Assembly: GCA_029265905.1 (NCBI GenBank)
Contig: JAJUGR010000002.1
Location: 62,001 to 126,000 of the forward strand
Source: Sporomusaceae bacterium
GTDB taxonomy: Bacteria; Bacillota; Negativicutes; Acidaminococcales; JAJUGR01
Direction: 5' to 3'
Length of the DNA: 64,000 nucleotides
Under the pieces are notes generated by a model. The model searched no databases. It saw nothing but the letters and a program-made list of their open reading frames with translations, and had not been told where the DNA came from. Within the stretch, counting starts at the first letter, position 1. Each line of letters opens with the position of its first letter. Positions 1 to 8,466 of the stretch are shown one piece after another. The position numbers were made by a program, and so were the translations under genes.

Positions 1-1191
1 GCGGAAGTCATATACATGTTCGTCGGCCGCTGACAGGAAGATGTCTTTCGCCCAGCGGTCCAGAACGAATGGCGCGACCTCCAGATAGCGCCGGTTCAAG
101 TCTGTCAATACCGACTCGTAGCGGTCAAAACCGTCGGTTGCCACGGTCACGACATTGTCATGGGGGCCGAGGCGCAGATGCTTGGCCAGCTTGATGGCGC
201 CGATGATGTTGCAGATGCCGGAGGGCCCGATTGCGCTGCCAAGCGTGGCGGCCAAGGCCGGGTCAACGCCCAGGGAAAGCAGCGTGTCGAGGCCGTCGTG
301 GAATACTTTCAGCCCTTGCACGGTTTCCTCGTCCTTGATCAAAATGACAAAGTCGGTGTTGAGGACGTTGTGGATCAAGGTGCACATTTTGTCGCCGATG
401 CCTTCAATGCGGTGCTGGCCACGGCCGCCGTTGGCCAACGTGGAGCATTCGTACGGCTCCAGCGCGGCAATTTTAGCTTCGGGAAAAGCGGCTTTGATCT
501 GGTCGCCGGCCGCGAGCGTGCCGGCTGACCCAGGGGCGGAAACGAAGCCGGCGATGCGGCCGTTGCCGATGCCACGCACGGCTTCAATGGCGCTTCCGCC
601 GGTTACGTGGCGGTGGAAGCGGTAGTTTGACATCAGCTCAAATTGCGCCAGCGCCTTGTTTTTGGGATCCTTCATCAGGGCGTGGGTGCGCTCAAGCGTC
701 AGGATGACATCCGATTCCGAGCCTGGCGTCAGATCCAGTTCGCCGCCGTAGCGCCTGATGCGCTCATAGCGCTCCTTGCTCATGTTGTCCGGCATGATGA
801 CAACGGCGCGCAAGCCCAGCAGGTTGGAGATGTAGGCGGTGCCGATGCCGAAGTTGCCGGTGGACGGACCAAGGATCGTATGCTCAGGCGTGATTTCTCC
901 GTCAACAAGCCCTTCGATCAGGGTGCTGTAGGCAGGGCCGACTTTGTGTGAGCCGGAAGGGAAGCCGGTGCCAAGCATGACGACGATGTTGGCGTCGATG
1001 CCGGTCAGGGCGCCCGGCAGCACCACGCTGCGCACATGGTTTTTGCCGTCCTTCCAGGTAATGTTGAAGAGGTTGATCGGATCCATTTCATTTTCGGACA
1101 AGGCGGACAGGGCTTGGGCCCGCAGGTCTGCCGGCAGGGTTTCAGGATGCAGCATTTCTGCGTAGGTGGGGCCGAACGGGATTTTGCTCAT
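1..1191 (-). CDS. PLP-dependent fold-type II lyase (cysteine synthase / ammonia-lyase-like), partial
   Basis: The reading frame stays open for 397 codons and runs off the left edge, so the C-terminus is missing. The PLP lysine is probably the one in GSHKVGPAY (about residue 82), followed by a phosphate-binding loop GPSTGNFG and a glycine-rich stretch SAPGSAGTLAAG. These are the marks of tryptophan-synthase-beta-fold enzymes such as cysteine synthase and diaminopropionate ammonia-lyase. It is the last visible gene of the minus-strand operon and its ATG overlaps the stop of the M20 peptidase by 4 bp (ATGA), so the two are translationally coupled. Beta-elimination or deamination of an amino acid released by the upstream hydrolases is the natural guess. 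The exact substrate cannot be read from the sequence. Confidence 0.8.
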   Translation of the reverse strand, partial: MSKIPFGPTYAEMLHPETLPADLRAQALSALSENEMDPINLFNITWKDGKNHVRSVVLPGALTGIDANIVVMLGTGFPSGSHKVGPAYSTLIEGLVDGEITPEHTILGPSTGNFGIGTAYISNLLGLRAVVIMPDNMSKERYERIRRYGGELDLTPGSESDVILTLERTHALMKDPKNKALAQFELMSNYRFHRHVTGGSAIEAVRGIGNGRIAGFVSAPGSAGTLAAGDQIKAAFPEAKIAALEPYECSTLANGGRGQHRIEGIGDKMCTLIHNVLNTDFVILIKDEETVQGLKVFHDGLDTLLSLGVDPALAATLGSAIGPSGICNIIGAIKLAKHLRLGPHDNVVTVATDGFDRYESVLTDLNRRYLEVAPFVLDRWAKDIFLSAADEHVYDFR

Positions 1192-2417
1192 GAGGCGACC
1201 TCCTTTGAATTAATGCCGGATACGCCGCAAGCGATGGCCTGATAGCCGATCGCCGCCGCTATTACTTGCGCTATTTCGATGTGCTCGTCAACCACATGGG
1301 CGCCGTCTTCACGCCCGGGGCCGAAGCCGATGGTGGGGATGCCGGCCAGTCCGGCCGAGCAGCTGCCATTGGTGCAAAAGCTGTAGTGCGACAACGGGGG
1401 ATTCAATCCGGCTTTGCGCAAGGCCACTAGGGCCTGGACCACAAGCGGCGCGTGCTCTGGGAGCACCCAGGCCGGGAATAAACGCTCGCCGGACAGCGTG
1501 ATGCCGGTGTAGCAGGGCTGCTCGGCGGATACGATGGCGGCTTCGGCTTGAAAATGGGGGTCTGTTGAAGCCATTTCGCCGAGCAGCCGCTGGATGGGCG
1601 CCAGCACGTCGGCGGCCGTTTCTCCCGGCAGCAGCCGCCGGTCGAAAGTGGCGCGGCAGCGATGCGGCACGACGGAGGCGCCGGGGTAGGGGGCTGAAAT
1701 AATGTCCGTCAATTCGAGGATGCCTGCTCCCAAAAAATCGTCGTGGGGCGCGGGGAGCGCCTGCAATGCGGCGATCAGCCGGCTCATGGCGTATACGGCA
1801 TTGATGCCGACGCTCGGGTTGGAGGAATGGGCCGCCTTGCCGTAGGTGGTGACCGCCACTTCCGCCCGTCCGCGCTGCCCGCGCTTGAGGCTCAAGGCGG
1901 AGGCTTCGCCGATGACAACGGCGTCCGGCTGCAGGGCGTCGACTACCTTGCCCAGGCCAAGTCCTTCAAACGTTTCCTCGCAGACTGTGCCGGAAACGAA
2001 AATTGTTCCGGAAAGTTGGTCTTTGTGGCGTGCCAGCGGCGCAAGGCCGTGGATCATCGCCGCCAGGGCGCATTTCATATCGCTGGCCCCGCGCCCGTAA
2101 AGGCAGCCGTTTCTGATTTCGCCGCCAAACGGGTCGGTAGTCCATTTTTCCAGATCGCTGACCTCTACGGTGTCCAGATGGCCATCGAACAAAAGACGGG
2201 GACCGGGCAGGCCGCCCTTGATTTCACCGATCACATTGCCGGCTTCGTCTATCCAGGCGCGGTCGAAGCCGAGCGCCGCCATTTGCGCGCGAAACAGTTC
2301 CGCAACCGCTCCTTCGTTGCCGGTATAGCTTTTGGTTTGCAGGGCGTGCTGGCAAAAGGCGATGAGGCTCGCTTCATCGACCGCGGCAACCGGTGCGCTA
2401 AGCCGTTCGGTTTGCAT
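1188..2417 (-). CDS. M20-family metallopeptidase/deacylase (YgeY-like)
   Basis: 409 residues with the M20 layout. The metal-binding FDGHLDTV lies near residue 77, GRGASDMK follows, the general-base GTVCEETFEG has the paired glutamates, and a late GAHVVDEH supplies the last histidine. M20 enzymes hydrolyse N-acyl amino acids or small peptides with two zinc ions in the cytoplasm. The sequence most resembles the YgeY/ArgE-DapE branch, which in other bacteria is found with PLP ammonia-lyases of the kind encoded immediately downstream here. A good GGAGGTG site precedes the ATG, and the 3' end overlaps the next gene by 4 bp. Family is sure; substrate is not. Confidence 0.85.
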   Translation of the reverse strand: MQTERLSAPVAAVDEASLIAFCQHALQTKSYTGNEGAVAELFRAQMAALGFDRAWIDEAGNVIGEIKGGLPGPRLLFDGHLDTVEVSDLEKWTTDPFGGEIRNGCLYGRGASDMKCALAAMIHGLAPLARHKDQLSGTIFVSGTVCEETFEGLGLGKVVDALQPDAVVIGEASALSLKRGQRGRAEVAVTTYGKAAHSSNPSVGINAVYAMSRLIAALQALPAPHDDFLGAGILELTDIISAPYPGASVVPHRCRATFDRRLLPGETAADVLAPIQRLLGEMASTDPHFQAEAAIVSAEQPCYTGITLSGERLFPAWVLPEHAPLVVQALVALRKAGLNPPLSHYSFCTNGSCSAGLAGIPTIGFGPGREDGAHVVDEHIEIAQVIAAAIGYQAIACGVSGINSKEVAS

Positions 2418-2447
2418 GTTGGCACCTCCAATGCAGATTTTGCTTGG

Positions 2448-2984
2448 CTAAAAAGCCGGCGGGGTAATTGCCGACCAAAAAACAAGCGGTTTTTCGCCGG
2501 TGTTCCAAATCTTGTGGGGCAGGCCTGACAGATAGTAAATGCTGTCGCCTTCCTCCAAATCGTAGCTGTCGGCGCCGATCTGGATGTGCATCCGCCCCTC
2601 GACGACTAGCAGGTTTTCCTCTCCCGCATGGGTCATGGGCTCGTCGCAGGAGACGCCGCCGGGCTCGATGCGGCCGATTACCATCTCGAGCGTCCGGCTT
2701 AAGTCGGGCGACAGCAGTTCAAAGACAACCTGGCCATGATCGGGGTTCAGCACCTTTCTTTCCGCCTTGCGGACGACAGGATTGCTTTTTGCGTCGTCCA
2801 GCAAAAAATGAAAGACGGGCACGTCAAGGGTTGTGGCTAGCTTGCGCAGTGAGGTGATGGAGGGATCGGCGAGATCGCGCTCGATTTGGCTCAAAAAGCC
2901 GGGGGTCAGGCCGGAGCGCTCCGCCAATTCGCGGATGGTCAAGCCGCGTTCCAGGCGTTTTGACCGTATTTTACTGCCTAACAT
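2448..2984 (-). CDS. XRE-family regulator with C-terminal cupin
   Basis: 178 residues. Residues about 4-58 form an XRE helix-turn-helix (LTIRELAERSGLTPGFLSQ) and the C-terminal half is a cupin barrel (VVEGRMHIQIGADSYDL, then a proline-containing SGLPHKIWNTGE turn). HTH-cupin proteins of this type (PuuR/SutR-like) sense a small metabolite in the cupin and repress or activate amine and amino acid catabolic genes. The start chosen is the ATG 7 nt after GGAGGTG; an in-frame TTG just before it is also possible. It sits inside the operon, between the deacylase and peptidase genes, so it probably regulates this operon and itself. Confidence 0.88.
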   Translation of the reverse strand: MLGSKIRSKRLERGLTIRELAERSGLTPGFLSQIERDLADPSITSLRKLATTLDVPVFHFLLDDAKSNPVVRKAERKVLNPDHGQVVFELLSPDLSRTLEMVIGRIEPGGVSCDEPMTHAGEENLLVVEGRMHIQIGADSYDLEEGDSIYYLSGLPHKIWNTGEKPLVFWSAITPPAF

Positions 2985-2999
2985 CAATCCACCTCCGGT

Positions 3000-4607
3000 T
3001 CAGCGTGTGCGAGCCTGCTTGCGCAGTACCCGGCCGGCATGCATGCCCGTGTGCTTGCCGCCGGCAAGGACTGGCACGCCGTTTACCCAGACTCGTTCAA
3101 AGCCGTCCGGGTGGCGGCAAGGGTCGGTAAATGTGCTGGTTTCGCGCAACTGCGGCAAGTTGAGCAGGACCAGATCGGCAAAGGCACCGGGGCGGATGAC
3201 GCCGCGCCGGTCTAGGCCGAGCCGGGCCGCCGGGCGGCCTGTCATCCGGTGTATGGCCGCTTCCAGCGACAGGAGGCGGTTTTCTTTCACCGCCCATTCC
3301 AAAATGCGGGCGGTCGAGCCGTAGGCGCGCGGATGGGGCTGACCGATCAACAGGCCGTCCGTGCCCAGCATGCCGGCCGGATGCTGCAGGATCGCGGCCA
3401 CGTCTTCTTCGCAGAGGCTGAAGTTGACCATGGAGACGGACAATTGCTCATCGCACAGCAGGTCGAAGACGGCTTCCTGCGGCGTGCAGGACCGCTCGGC
3501 GGCGATGGCGGACAGCGTTTTCCCTTCGCTGCGGCGGTTGCGTTCGGAATTGATGCCTGTGACAAGAATGCGATCCCAGCCGGCGGCCGTGCCGATATTC
3601 TCCCAGCCCGGCAGACCGTCGGCCATTTCGGCCGACAGCCGCCTGCGCCACGCGGGGTCGCGCAGGCGGGACAGCAAGGCTTCGGCGCCGCCTGCATGGG
3701 CGTGGGGCGGGACAAGAATGCTGAGCATGGTGCTGCCGGCCGGATAAGGGTACTGGTCAAAGCCGGCCCGAAGCCCGCGGCGGTTCGCTTCGTCGAATAG
3801 GTTCAGGAGATCCCGGGCAGTGCCCCAGTTCTCCTTGCCGATCACTTTTAGATGCGAAATGTGCGGTATGACGCCGGTTTCTTGCGCCAACGCAAAAATC
3901 TCTTGAATCGACTCCTTCACGCTGCCGCGTTCATTGCGCACGTGGGCGACGAACAGGCCGCCGCTATGCGCCGTAACTTGGGCCAGTGCGGTCAACTCCG
4001 GCTTGTCGGCGGCTACGCACGGCGGATAGATGAGGCCGGTAGAGAGTCCGAACGCGCCGGCTTGCAGCGCTTCCGCCAGACAATTGCACATGGCCGTGAG
4101 CTCGGACGCCGTCAGGGACCTGTCTGCCATGCCGGATACGGCCAGGCGCAACGGTCCGTGGCTGGCCAATGCGGCAAGGTTGACGGAAACGCCGCTTTTT
4201 TCCAAGGCGGACAAATAGTCGTTGAAGGAACGCCAGCGCCAAAACTCAGGCGGAAAATCGCCTTGCAGGCCGGCGATGTGGCGGCTGTAGTCGGCCTGCA
4301 GCGCGTCGGTGATTGGCGCTGCCCCCAGGCCGTCCTGGCCTAACAGTTCGGTGGTGATGCCCTGCCCGATGCGCGAGGCGCTGTTTGGCAAGGCCATGCA
4401 CATGAGGTCTGAGTGGCTGTGCATGTCGATAAAGCCGGGCGTCAGCGTCAAGCCGTCGGCTTCGATGACCTGCGCGTAGGAATCGCCGGACGGCGCGTGT
4501 CTGCCGACAGACTCAATGTATTCTTCAGATAAGACGACATCGGCTTGGAAGCTTGGCACGCCCGTTCCGTCGATGATGCGGGCATTGCGGATCAGTGTTT
4601 TAGACAT
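3000..4607 (-). CDS. N-acyl-D-amino-acid deacylase (D-aminoacylase), amidohydrolase family
   Basis: 535 residues. The N-terminal beta-sandwich and TIM barrel of the D-aminoacylase/AmdHyd family are evident: IIDGTG, then GFIDMHSHSDL carrying the HxHxD metal site near residue 70, PHISHLKVIG, and the late aspartate in GTDGLLIGQPHPRAYGS. The enzyme removes the acyl group from N-acyl-D-amino acids in the cytoplasm. A longer frame reaches 4733, but the ATG at 4607 overlaps the stop of the preceding threonine-synthase-like gene by 8 bp and matches the family N-terminus (MSKTLIRNARIIDG), so it was preferred. In this operon it would supply free D-amino acid from an imported acylated substrate. Confidence 0.9.
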   Translation of the reverse strand: MSKTLIRNARIIDGTGVPSFQADVVLSEEYIESVGRHAPSGDSYAQVIEADGLTLTPGFIDMHSHSDLMCMALPNSASRIGQGITTELLGQDGLGAAPITDALQADYSRHIAGLQGDFPPEFWRWRSFNDYLSALEKSGVSVNLAALASHGPLRLAVSGMADRSLTASELTAMCNCLAEALQAGAFGLSTGLIYPPCVAADKPELTALAQVTAHSGGLFVAHVRNERGSVKESIQEIFALAQETGVIPHISHLKVIGKENWGTARDLLNLFDEANRRGLRAGFDQYPYPAGSTMLSILVPPHAHAGGAEALLSRLRDPAWRRRLSAEMADGLPGWENIGTAAGWDRILVTGINSERNRRSEGKTLSAIAAERSCTPQEAVFDLLCDEQLSVSMVNFSLCEEDVAAILQHPAGMLGTDGLLIGQPHPRAYGSTARILEWAVKENRLLSLEAAIHRMTGRPAARLGLDRRGVIRPGAFADLVLLNLPQLRETSTFTDPCRHPDGFERVWVNGVPVLAGGKHTGMHAGRVLRKQARTR

Positions 4608-5859
4608 CTGTCTTCGCCCCCTCGCGGTGTGAGACGGCGGACAGGCGGGGCGGGATGCGGGTCGGTTCGCCGGCTGCCAAAATGGCGCTTTTCGTATCCT
4701 TGAGCCCGTTGCCGGTTGACAAGACGGCGGCAATGGCGTCTTGTCCGATGATGCCGCTGGCGACGGCGGCGCGTACGCCGGCTATGCAGGCAGCGCCGGC
4801 CGGCTCGGAGAATACGGCGGCTGTGCGCGCCGTATAGCACAAGGCGTCAAGAATGGCCTGATCCGTGACGGCGATGAAGGCGCCTCCTGATTGCCGGACG
4901 GCGCGCAGGGCTTTTTGGAAATTCCGCGGATAGCCGACGGCAATCGAATCAGCAAGCGTATCAGCGCTTGCCGGGGTCAGCTTGCCATCCGTTGCAAATG
5001 CTCGGCAGAACGGCTGGCAGCCATCTGCCTGGACGCCAAGCAGTTTAGGCAATTTAGGCAAAAAACCTAGTATATGCATTTCGACAAGACCCTTCCAAAC
5101 GCCGGCAATGGTGCAGCCGTCGCCGACGGATACGGCGATCCAGTCGGGGAAGCGTCCGTCGTATTGTTCGATGATTTGTTCGACAAGTTCTAGGGAGACG
5201 GTTTTTTTTCCTTCTATCAAATAGGGGTTGACGGCACAATTGCGATTGTACCAGCCGAAGGCGGCGCTGGCTTTTTGGCAGAGTTCCCAGGCTTCGTCAT
5301 AGCTGCCCTCGACGCTGAAGACCTGAGCGCCGTAGACCAGCAACTGGGCGACCTTGGCCTCCGGAGCCCGTTCGGGAACGAAGATGGTGGCGGGGAGGGC
5401 GGCAGCCGCTGCGAAGCCGGCTAGCGAAGAAGCGGCGTTGCCGGTTGACGCGCAAGCAATGCGCGTAGCGCCGGCTTCTTTGGCCTTGACTACGCCTACG
5501 GCGCTGGCCCGGTCTTTGAAGGAGGCGGTAGGATTGCGGCCCTCGTCCTTTATATACAGCGATTTGACGCCCAACGCGCCGGCCAGGCTGGCGCTGTTGT
5601 ACAGCGGCGTCCAGCCTACGGAAAGCGGCGGCAGGAGCGCCGGCTGTTCAATGGGCAGGAGCGGGAGATAGCGCCACATGGAGCGGAGGCCGGACGCCCT
5701 TGCTTCGTGCGGCGGCATCACGCGGGCAACGGCGTCATAATCATATTGTACGTCGAGTACGCCGTCTTCAATGCCGCAGGACGGGCAGGTAAACAAGGGC
5801 GTGTCAGCCGGAAAGGTTTGCCCGCAGGTGATGCAGGCAAGCTGTTTTACATAGCTCAT
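4600..5859 (-). CDS. Threonine synthase-like PLP enzyme
   Basis: 419 residues. An N-terminal zinc-ribbon (CITCGQTF ... CPSCGIED) is followed by the PLP fold; the Schiff-base lysine is in NPTASFKDRA near residue 115 and the phosphate loop is STGNAAS. This is the architecture of ThrC and its catabolic relatives. A biosynthetic threonine synthase would normally sit with hom or thrB. Here it lies between an amino acid importer and a D-aminoacylase, so a degradative beta- or gamma-elimination on the imported substrate is more likely. Only 16 bp separate it from the ABC ATPase gene, and it overlaps the deacylase gene by 8 bp. Family confident, reaction inferred. Confidence 0.82.
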   Translation of the reverse strand: MSYVKQLACITCGQTFPADTPLFTCPSCGIEDGVLDVQYDYDAVARVMPPHEARASGLRSMWRYLPLLPIEQPALLPPLSVGWTPLYNSASLAGALGVKSLYIKDEGRNPTASFKDRASAVGVVKAKEAGATRIACASTGNAASSLAGFAAAAALPATIFVPERAPEAKVAQLLVYGAQVFSVEGSYDEAWELCQKASAAFGWYNRNCAVNPYLIEGKKTVSLELVEQIIEQYDGRFPDWIAVSVGDGCTIAGVWKGLVEMHILGFLPKLPKLLGVQADGCQPFCRAFATDGKLTPASADTLADSIAVGYPRNFQKALRAVRQSGGAFIAVTDQAILDALCYTARTAAVFSEPAGAACIAGVRAAVASGIIGQDAIAAVLSTGNGLKDTKSAILAAGEPTRIPPRLSAVSHREGAKTDV

Positions 5860-5875
5860 CGAAGAAGCCCCCTCG

Positions 5876-6607
5876 TTAGTGGTGGATCCGCTTTAAAAAC
5901 GCTTTTGTCCGCTCGTGCCGGGGGCGCTCAAACACTTCCACCGGCGAGCCTTGCTCAACGATCATGCCCTGATCCATAAAAATGACGCGATCAGCCACTT
6001 CTCGGGCGAAACTCATTTCATGAGTCACGACGACCATGGTCATGCCGTCTTCTGCCAATTCCTTCATTGTCAGCAGCACCTCGCCGACCAGCTCGGGATC
6101 AAGCGCGGATGTCGGTTCGTCGAACAGCATGATTTTCGGGTTCATAGCCAGCGCGCGGGCTATGGCTACCCGTTGCTGCTGCCCGCCTGACAGCTCTCGG
6201 GGGTAATTGGCGGTTTTGTCCGACAGGCCGACCTTGGCCAGCAGGCGCAATGCTTCTTGCTCAGCGGTGGCGCGGCTGATTCCTTTCACGACCATCGGCG
6301 CTTCTGTGACGTTTTCCAGCGCGGTTTTGTGCGGGAACAGGTTGAACCGCTGAAAAACCATGCCGATTTGCATGCGCAACGCGCAAAGATCGGTTTGCCT
6401 GGTGACCGGTTCGCCGGCAAAATGGATGCAGCCGCTTTGAATCGGTTCCAACTGGTTGATGCAGCGCAGCACCGTGCTTTTTCCGGAGCCGCTGGGGCCG
6501 ATAATGACGACCCGTTCCCCTTCTTGCAATTGAAGGTTGAAGTCTTTCAGCACCTCGACGGCGCCGAAGGTTTTTCGGACCTTTTTCATTTCCACAAGGC
6601 TGTTCAT
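5876..6607 (-). CDS. Polar amino acid ABC transporter, ATP-binding protein
   Basis: 243 residues, full-length for GlnQ/ArtP-type ATPases. Walker [11 protein letters not shown]-loop [10 protein letters not shown], signature [16 protein letters not shown], Walker [15 protein letters not shown] and the switch histidine in VVTHEMSFA are all intact. It powers the permease encoded directly upstream, whose stop overlaps its ATG by 4 bp. The partner binding protein is the next gene upstream, so this is a complete importer. Confidence 0.95.
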   Translation of the reverse strand: MNSLVEMKKVRKTFGAVEVLKDFNLQLQEGERVVIIGPSGSGKSTVLRCINQLEPIQSGCIHFAGEPVTRQTDLCALRMQIGMVFQRFNLFPHKTALENVTEAPMVVKGISRATAEQEALRLLAKVGLSDKTANYPRELSGGQQQRVAIARALAMNPKIMLFDEPTSALDPELVGEVLLTMKELAEDGMTMVVVTHEMSFAREVADRVIFMDQGMIVEQGSPVEVFERPRHERTKAFLKRIHH

Positions 6608-7257
6608 CGGCGCGCCAACCCCTTTTCAAGTTTATCGGCTGCGATCATAAAGATGGAGTTCATGATCAGGTACAGAACGGCTACGACGGTATAGACTTCA
6701 AAACTGCGGAAGGTGGTGTAAATGATCTGTTCGCCGGTTCGGAACAGCTCGGTGATCGTGACGAGCGAAGCGATGGAAGAGTTTTTCAAGGTCATAATAT
6801 ATTGGTTGACCAGCGGGGGGATGCAGATTTTGGCTGCCTGGGGGCCGATAATGCGCGTCATGGATTGGCGGTAATTCATGCCAAGCGACATGGAGGCCTC
6901 CAACTGCCCCTTGTCGACGGCCTGGATGCCGGCTCGGATGATTTCCGTAATGTAGGCGCCGGTGTTGACGGCAAGGCCAAAGACGCCGGCTGTCATGCTG
7001 GACAGCTTGATTCCGAGCTGGGGCAGGCCGAAGTAGAGGATGAAGAGCTGGACCATAACCGGCGTGCCGCGAATGATCCAGACATACAGGAAGGCGAGGC
7101 GATTAAGCACTGGGTTGGCCGAGAGCCGGCACAGCGCGCCCGCTGTGCCGAACACCATGCCTAGCAGCAAAGAGAAAAAGGAGATTTCCAATGTAACCCA
7201 GCAGCCTTCAAGCAGCAGCGGCAGCTTGTTTACAACGATCGAATAGTCCAGGTTCAT
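6604..7257 (-). CDS. Polar amino acid ABC transporter, permease
   Basis: 217 residues with several hydrophobic spans and the inner-membrane-component EAA-type loop of the HisMQ family ([19 protein letters not shown], then [14 protein letters not shown]). Opening segment [16 protein letters not shown] and the [10 protein letters not shown] motif are standard for this family. It forms the channel, probably as a homodimer, since only one permease gene is present. It is coupled to the ATPase gene by a 4-bp overlap. Confidence 0.94.
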   Translation of the reverse strand: MNLDYSIVVNKLPLLLEGCWVTLEISFFSLLLGMVFGTAGALCRLSANPVLNRLAFLYVWIIRGTPVMVQLFILYFGLPQLGIKLSSMTAGVFGLAVNTGAYITEIIRAGIQAVDKGQLEASMSLGMNYRQSMTRIIGPQAAKICIPPLVNQYIMTLKNSSIASLVTITELFRTGEQIIYTTFRSFEVYTVVAVLYLIMNSIFMIAADKLEKGLARR

Positions 7258-7284
7258 AAAGGGCCTTCCTTTCTTGCGGCATGA

Positions 7285-8106
7285 TTATTTTTTGTCGGGC
7301 GAGATCCATTTTTTGTAGAGCTTGTCGGCTTCGCCGTTTTGCTTCATGTCCTTCAGCACGCTGTTGACCAGGTCAACAAGTTCCTTGTCGCCTTTTTTCA
7401 CGGCTATGCCAAGCGAGGCTTTGGTGAAAGGCGTTCCGACGATTTTCACCTTGTCGCTGGTTTTATTGTATTCAAGTTGGTTGAGCAGGTCGTTGATGGC
7501 GGCGTCGAGGCGGCCGTTTTCAAGGTCAAGCAAGTAATCGACGGTTTCCTTGTAGCTCTTGATGGTAATGTTGGCGCCTTTTTCCTTCAGCTCTTGCGCG
7601 ACTTTTTCACTGGTGGCGCCGGTTTTGACGCCCACTGTCTTGCCGTTGAGCTTGTCGGGACCGGTAATATCGCTGTTTTCCTTGCGCACTACGAGCACCA
7701 TGCCGGTATCCATGTAGGGATCGGCGAAGTCAACCACTTCTTTGCGCTGGTCGGTGATGTACATGGCGGCGATGACCAAATCGGCCTGGCCATTTTGCAG
7801 GGAGGGTATCAGGCTGGTGAATTGCATTTCTTTTACTTCCAGGGGTACGCCGATTTTTTTGGCTACCGCTTCGGCTACATCGATATCATAGCCGACAATC
7901 TTGTTGGTTTTCTCGTCGTGGTACTCGAAGGGGCGATAGTTGCCGGTTGCAAGCACTAGCTTGCCGGCTTTTTTGATTTCGTCGATGCGGCTGGCTTTGG
8001 CGGCCGGCTTGTCTTTCGAAGCGGCGCTCTGGCCGCAGCCGGCGGCCAGGGAAGCAAGAAATACCAGCAGCAGGGAAAGAACGGAAAAACGTTTCAACCA
8101 GTTCAT
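7285..8106 (-). CDS. Polar amino acid ABC transporter, substrate-binding lipoprotein
   Basis: 273 residues. The N-terminus is a lipoprotein signal (hydrophobic core then LAAGC lipobox), so the protein is anchored outside the membrane. The mature part is an SBP family 3 domain: KLVLATGNYRPFEY, VGYDIDVAEAVAKK, and the lobe-2 segment LNGKTVGVKTGATSE. The start was set at the second ATG because AGAGGG lies 7 nt before it, while the first ATG (8112) is too close to that site. It is the first gene of the long minus-strand operon, downstream of a structured leader. The ligand is probably an acidic, polar or modified amino acid. Confidence 0.93.
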   Translation of the reverse strand: MNWLKRFSVLSLLLVFLASLAAGCGQSAASKDKPAAKASRIDEIKKAGKLVLATGNYRPFEYHDEKTNKIVGYDIDVAEAVAKKIGVPLEVKEMQFTSLIPSLQNGQADLVIAAMYITDQRKEVVDFADPYMDTGMVLVVRKENSDITGPDKLNGKTVGVKTGATSEKVAQELKEKGANITIKSYKETVDYLLDLENGRLDAAINDLLNQLEYNKTSDKVKIVGTPFTKASLGIAVKKGDKELVDLVNSVLKDMKQNGEADKLYKKWISPDKK

Positions 8107-8156
8107 GAACATACCCTCTTTCTTCTTTTTTTATGATCAGGCGGTTGGCCGAATCA

Positions 8157-8262
8157 CCAAAAAAATAGCCCGCGCCCTGAGAAAAACAGGGAGCAGGCTG
8201 CGTTGCCAGATAAACAGAAAATGCCTCGGATGTTTCATCCGAGGCATCTTTGCCAACGATTT
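8157..8262 (-). promoter_or_regulatory. Structured leader with intrinsic terminator (candidate riboswitch or attenuator)
   Basis: Reading the minus strand there are three elements. First is a short stem CCAA/TTGG with a CGA-AAA-TCG core (8254-8271 region). Second is a perfect 12-bp hairpin ATGCCTCGGATG/CATCCGAGGCAT (8221-8247). Third is a terminator, a GC-rich stem AGCCTGC-CCCTG pairing with CAGGG-GCGGGCT followed by seven U (8158-8200). CGTTG in the first stem can instead pair with CAACG at 8201-8205 beside the terminator, which gives two mutually exclusive folds. No known riboswitch consensus was recognised. Confidence 0.55.
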
Positions 8263-8264
8263 TC

Positions 8265-8303
8265 GATTGGTTGAAGTATATCAGAACTTTGTTCCTGAGG
8301 CAA
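8265..8303 (-). promoter_or_regulatory. Sigma-70 type promoter of the amino acid operon
   Basis: On the minus strand TTGCCT and TATACT are separated by exactly 17 bp. Transcription would start near 8265-8260 and give a leader of about 155 nt before the binding-protein gene. Confidence 0.6.
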
Positions 8304-8466
8304 GTCTTTTGTTTGGCGGCACTAAAAAAAGTTGTTCACAGTAAAACAACGGCCGGCCGCCGCGCGGTCGCGTTCGGCGTGCGGGTCGCGTGCGGCGGCA
8401 GGAATTTGTCATGTTGGCCGCGAATGTGGCCTTGGATACGGGTTATTGATGGGAAGGGATTTGTGT

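Noticed and set aside
8221-8280. Resemblance of the leader to a cyclic di-GMP-I (GEMM) aptamer
   Set aside because: Only a GAAA tetraloop and a CAAAG string agree; the second helix is a perfect hairpin without the conserved receptor and GGG-C pairing.
8332-8466. Start of the sigma-54 activator at 8332
   Set aside because: The 45 extra residues are low-complexity Arg/Ala and lie upstream of a good ribosome site and the recognised PrpR_N beginning.
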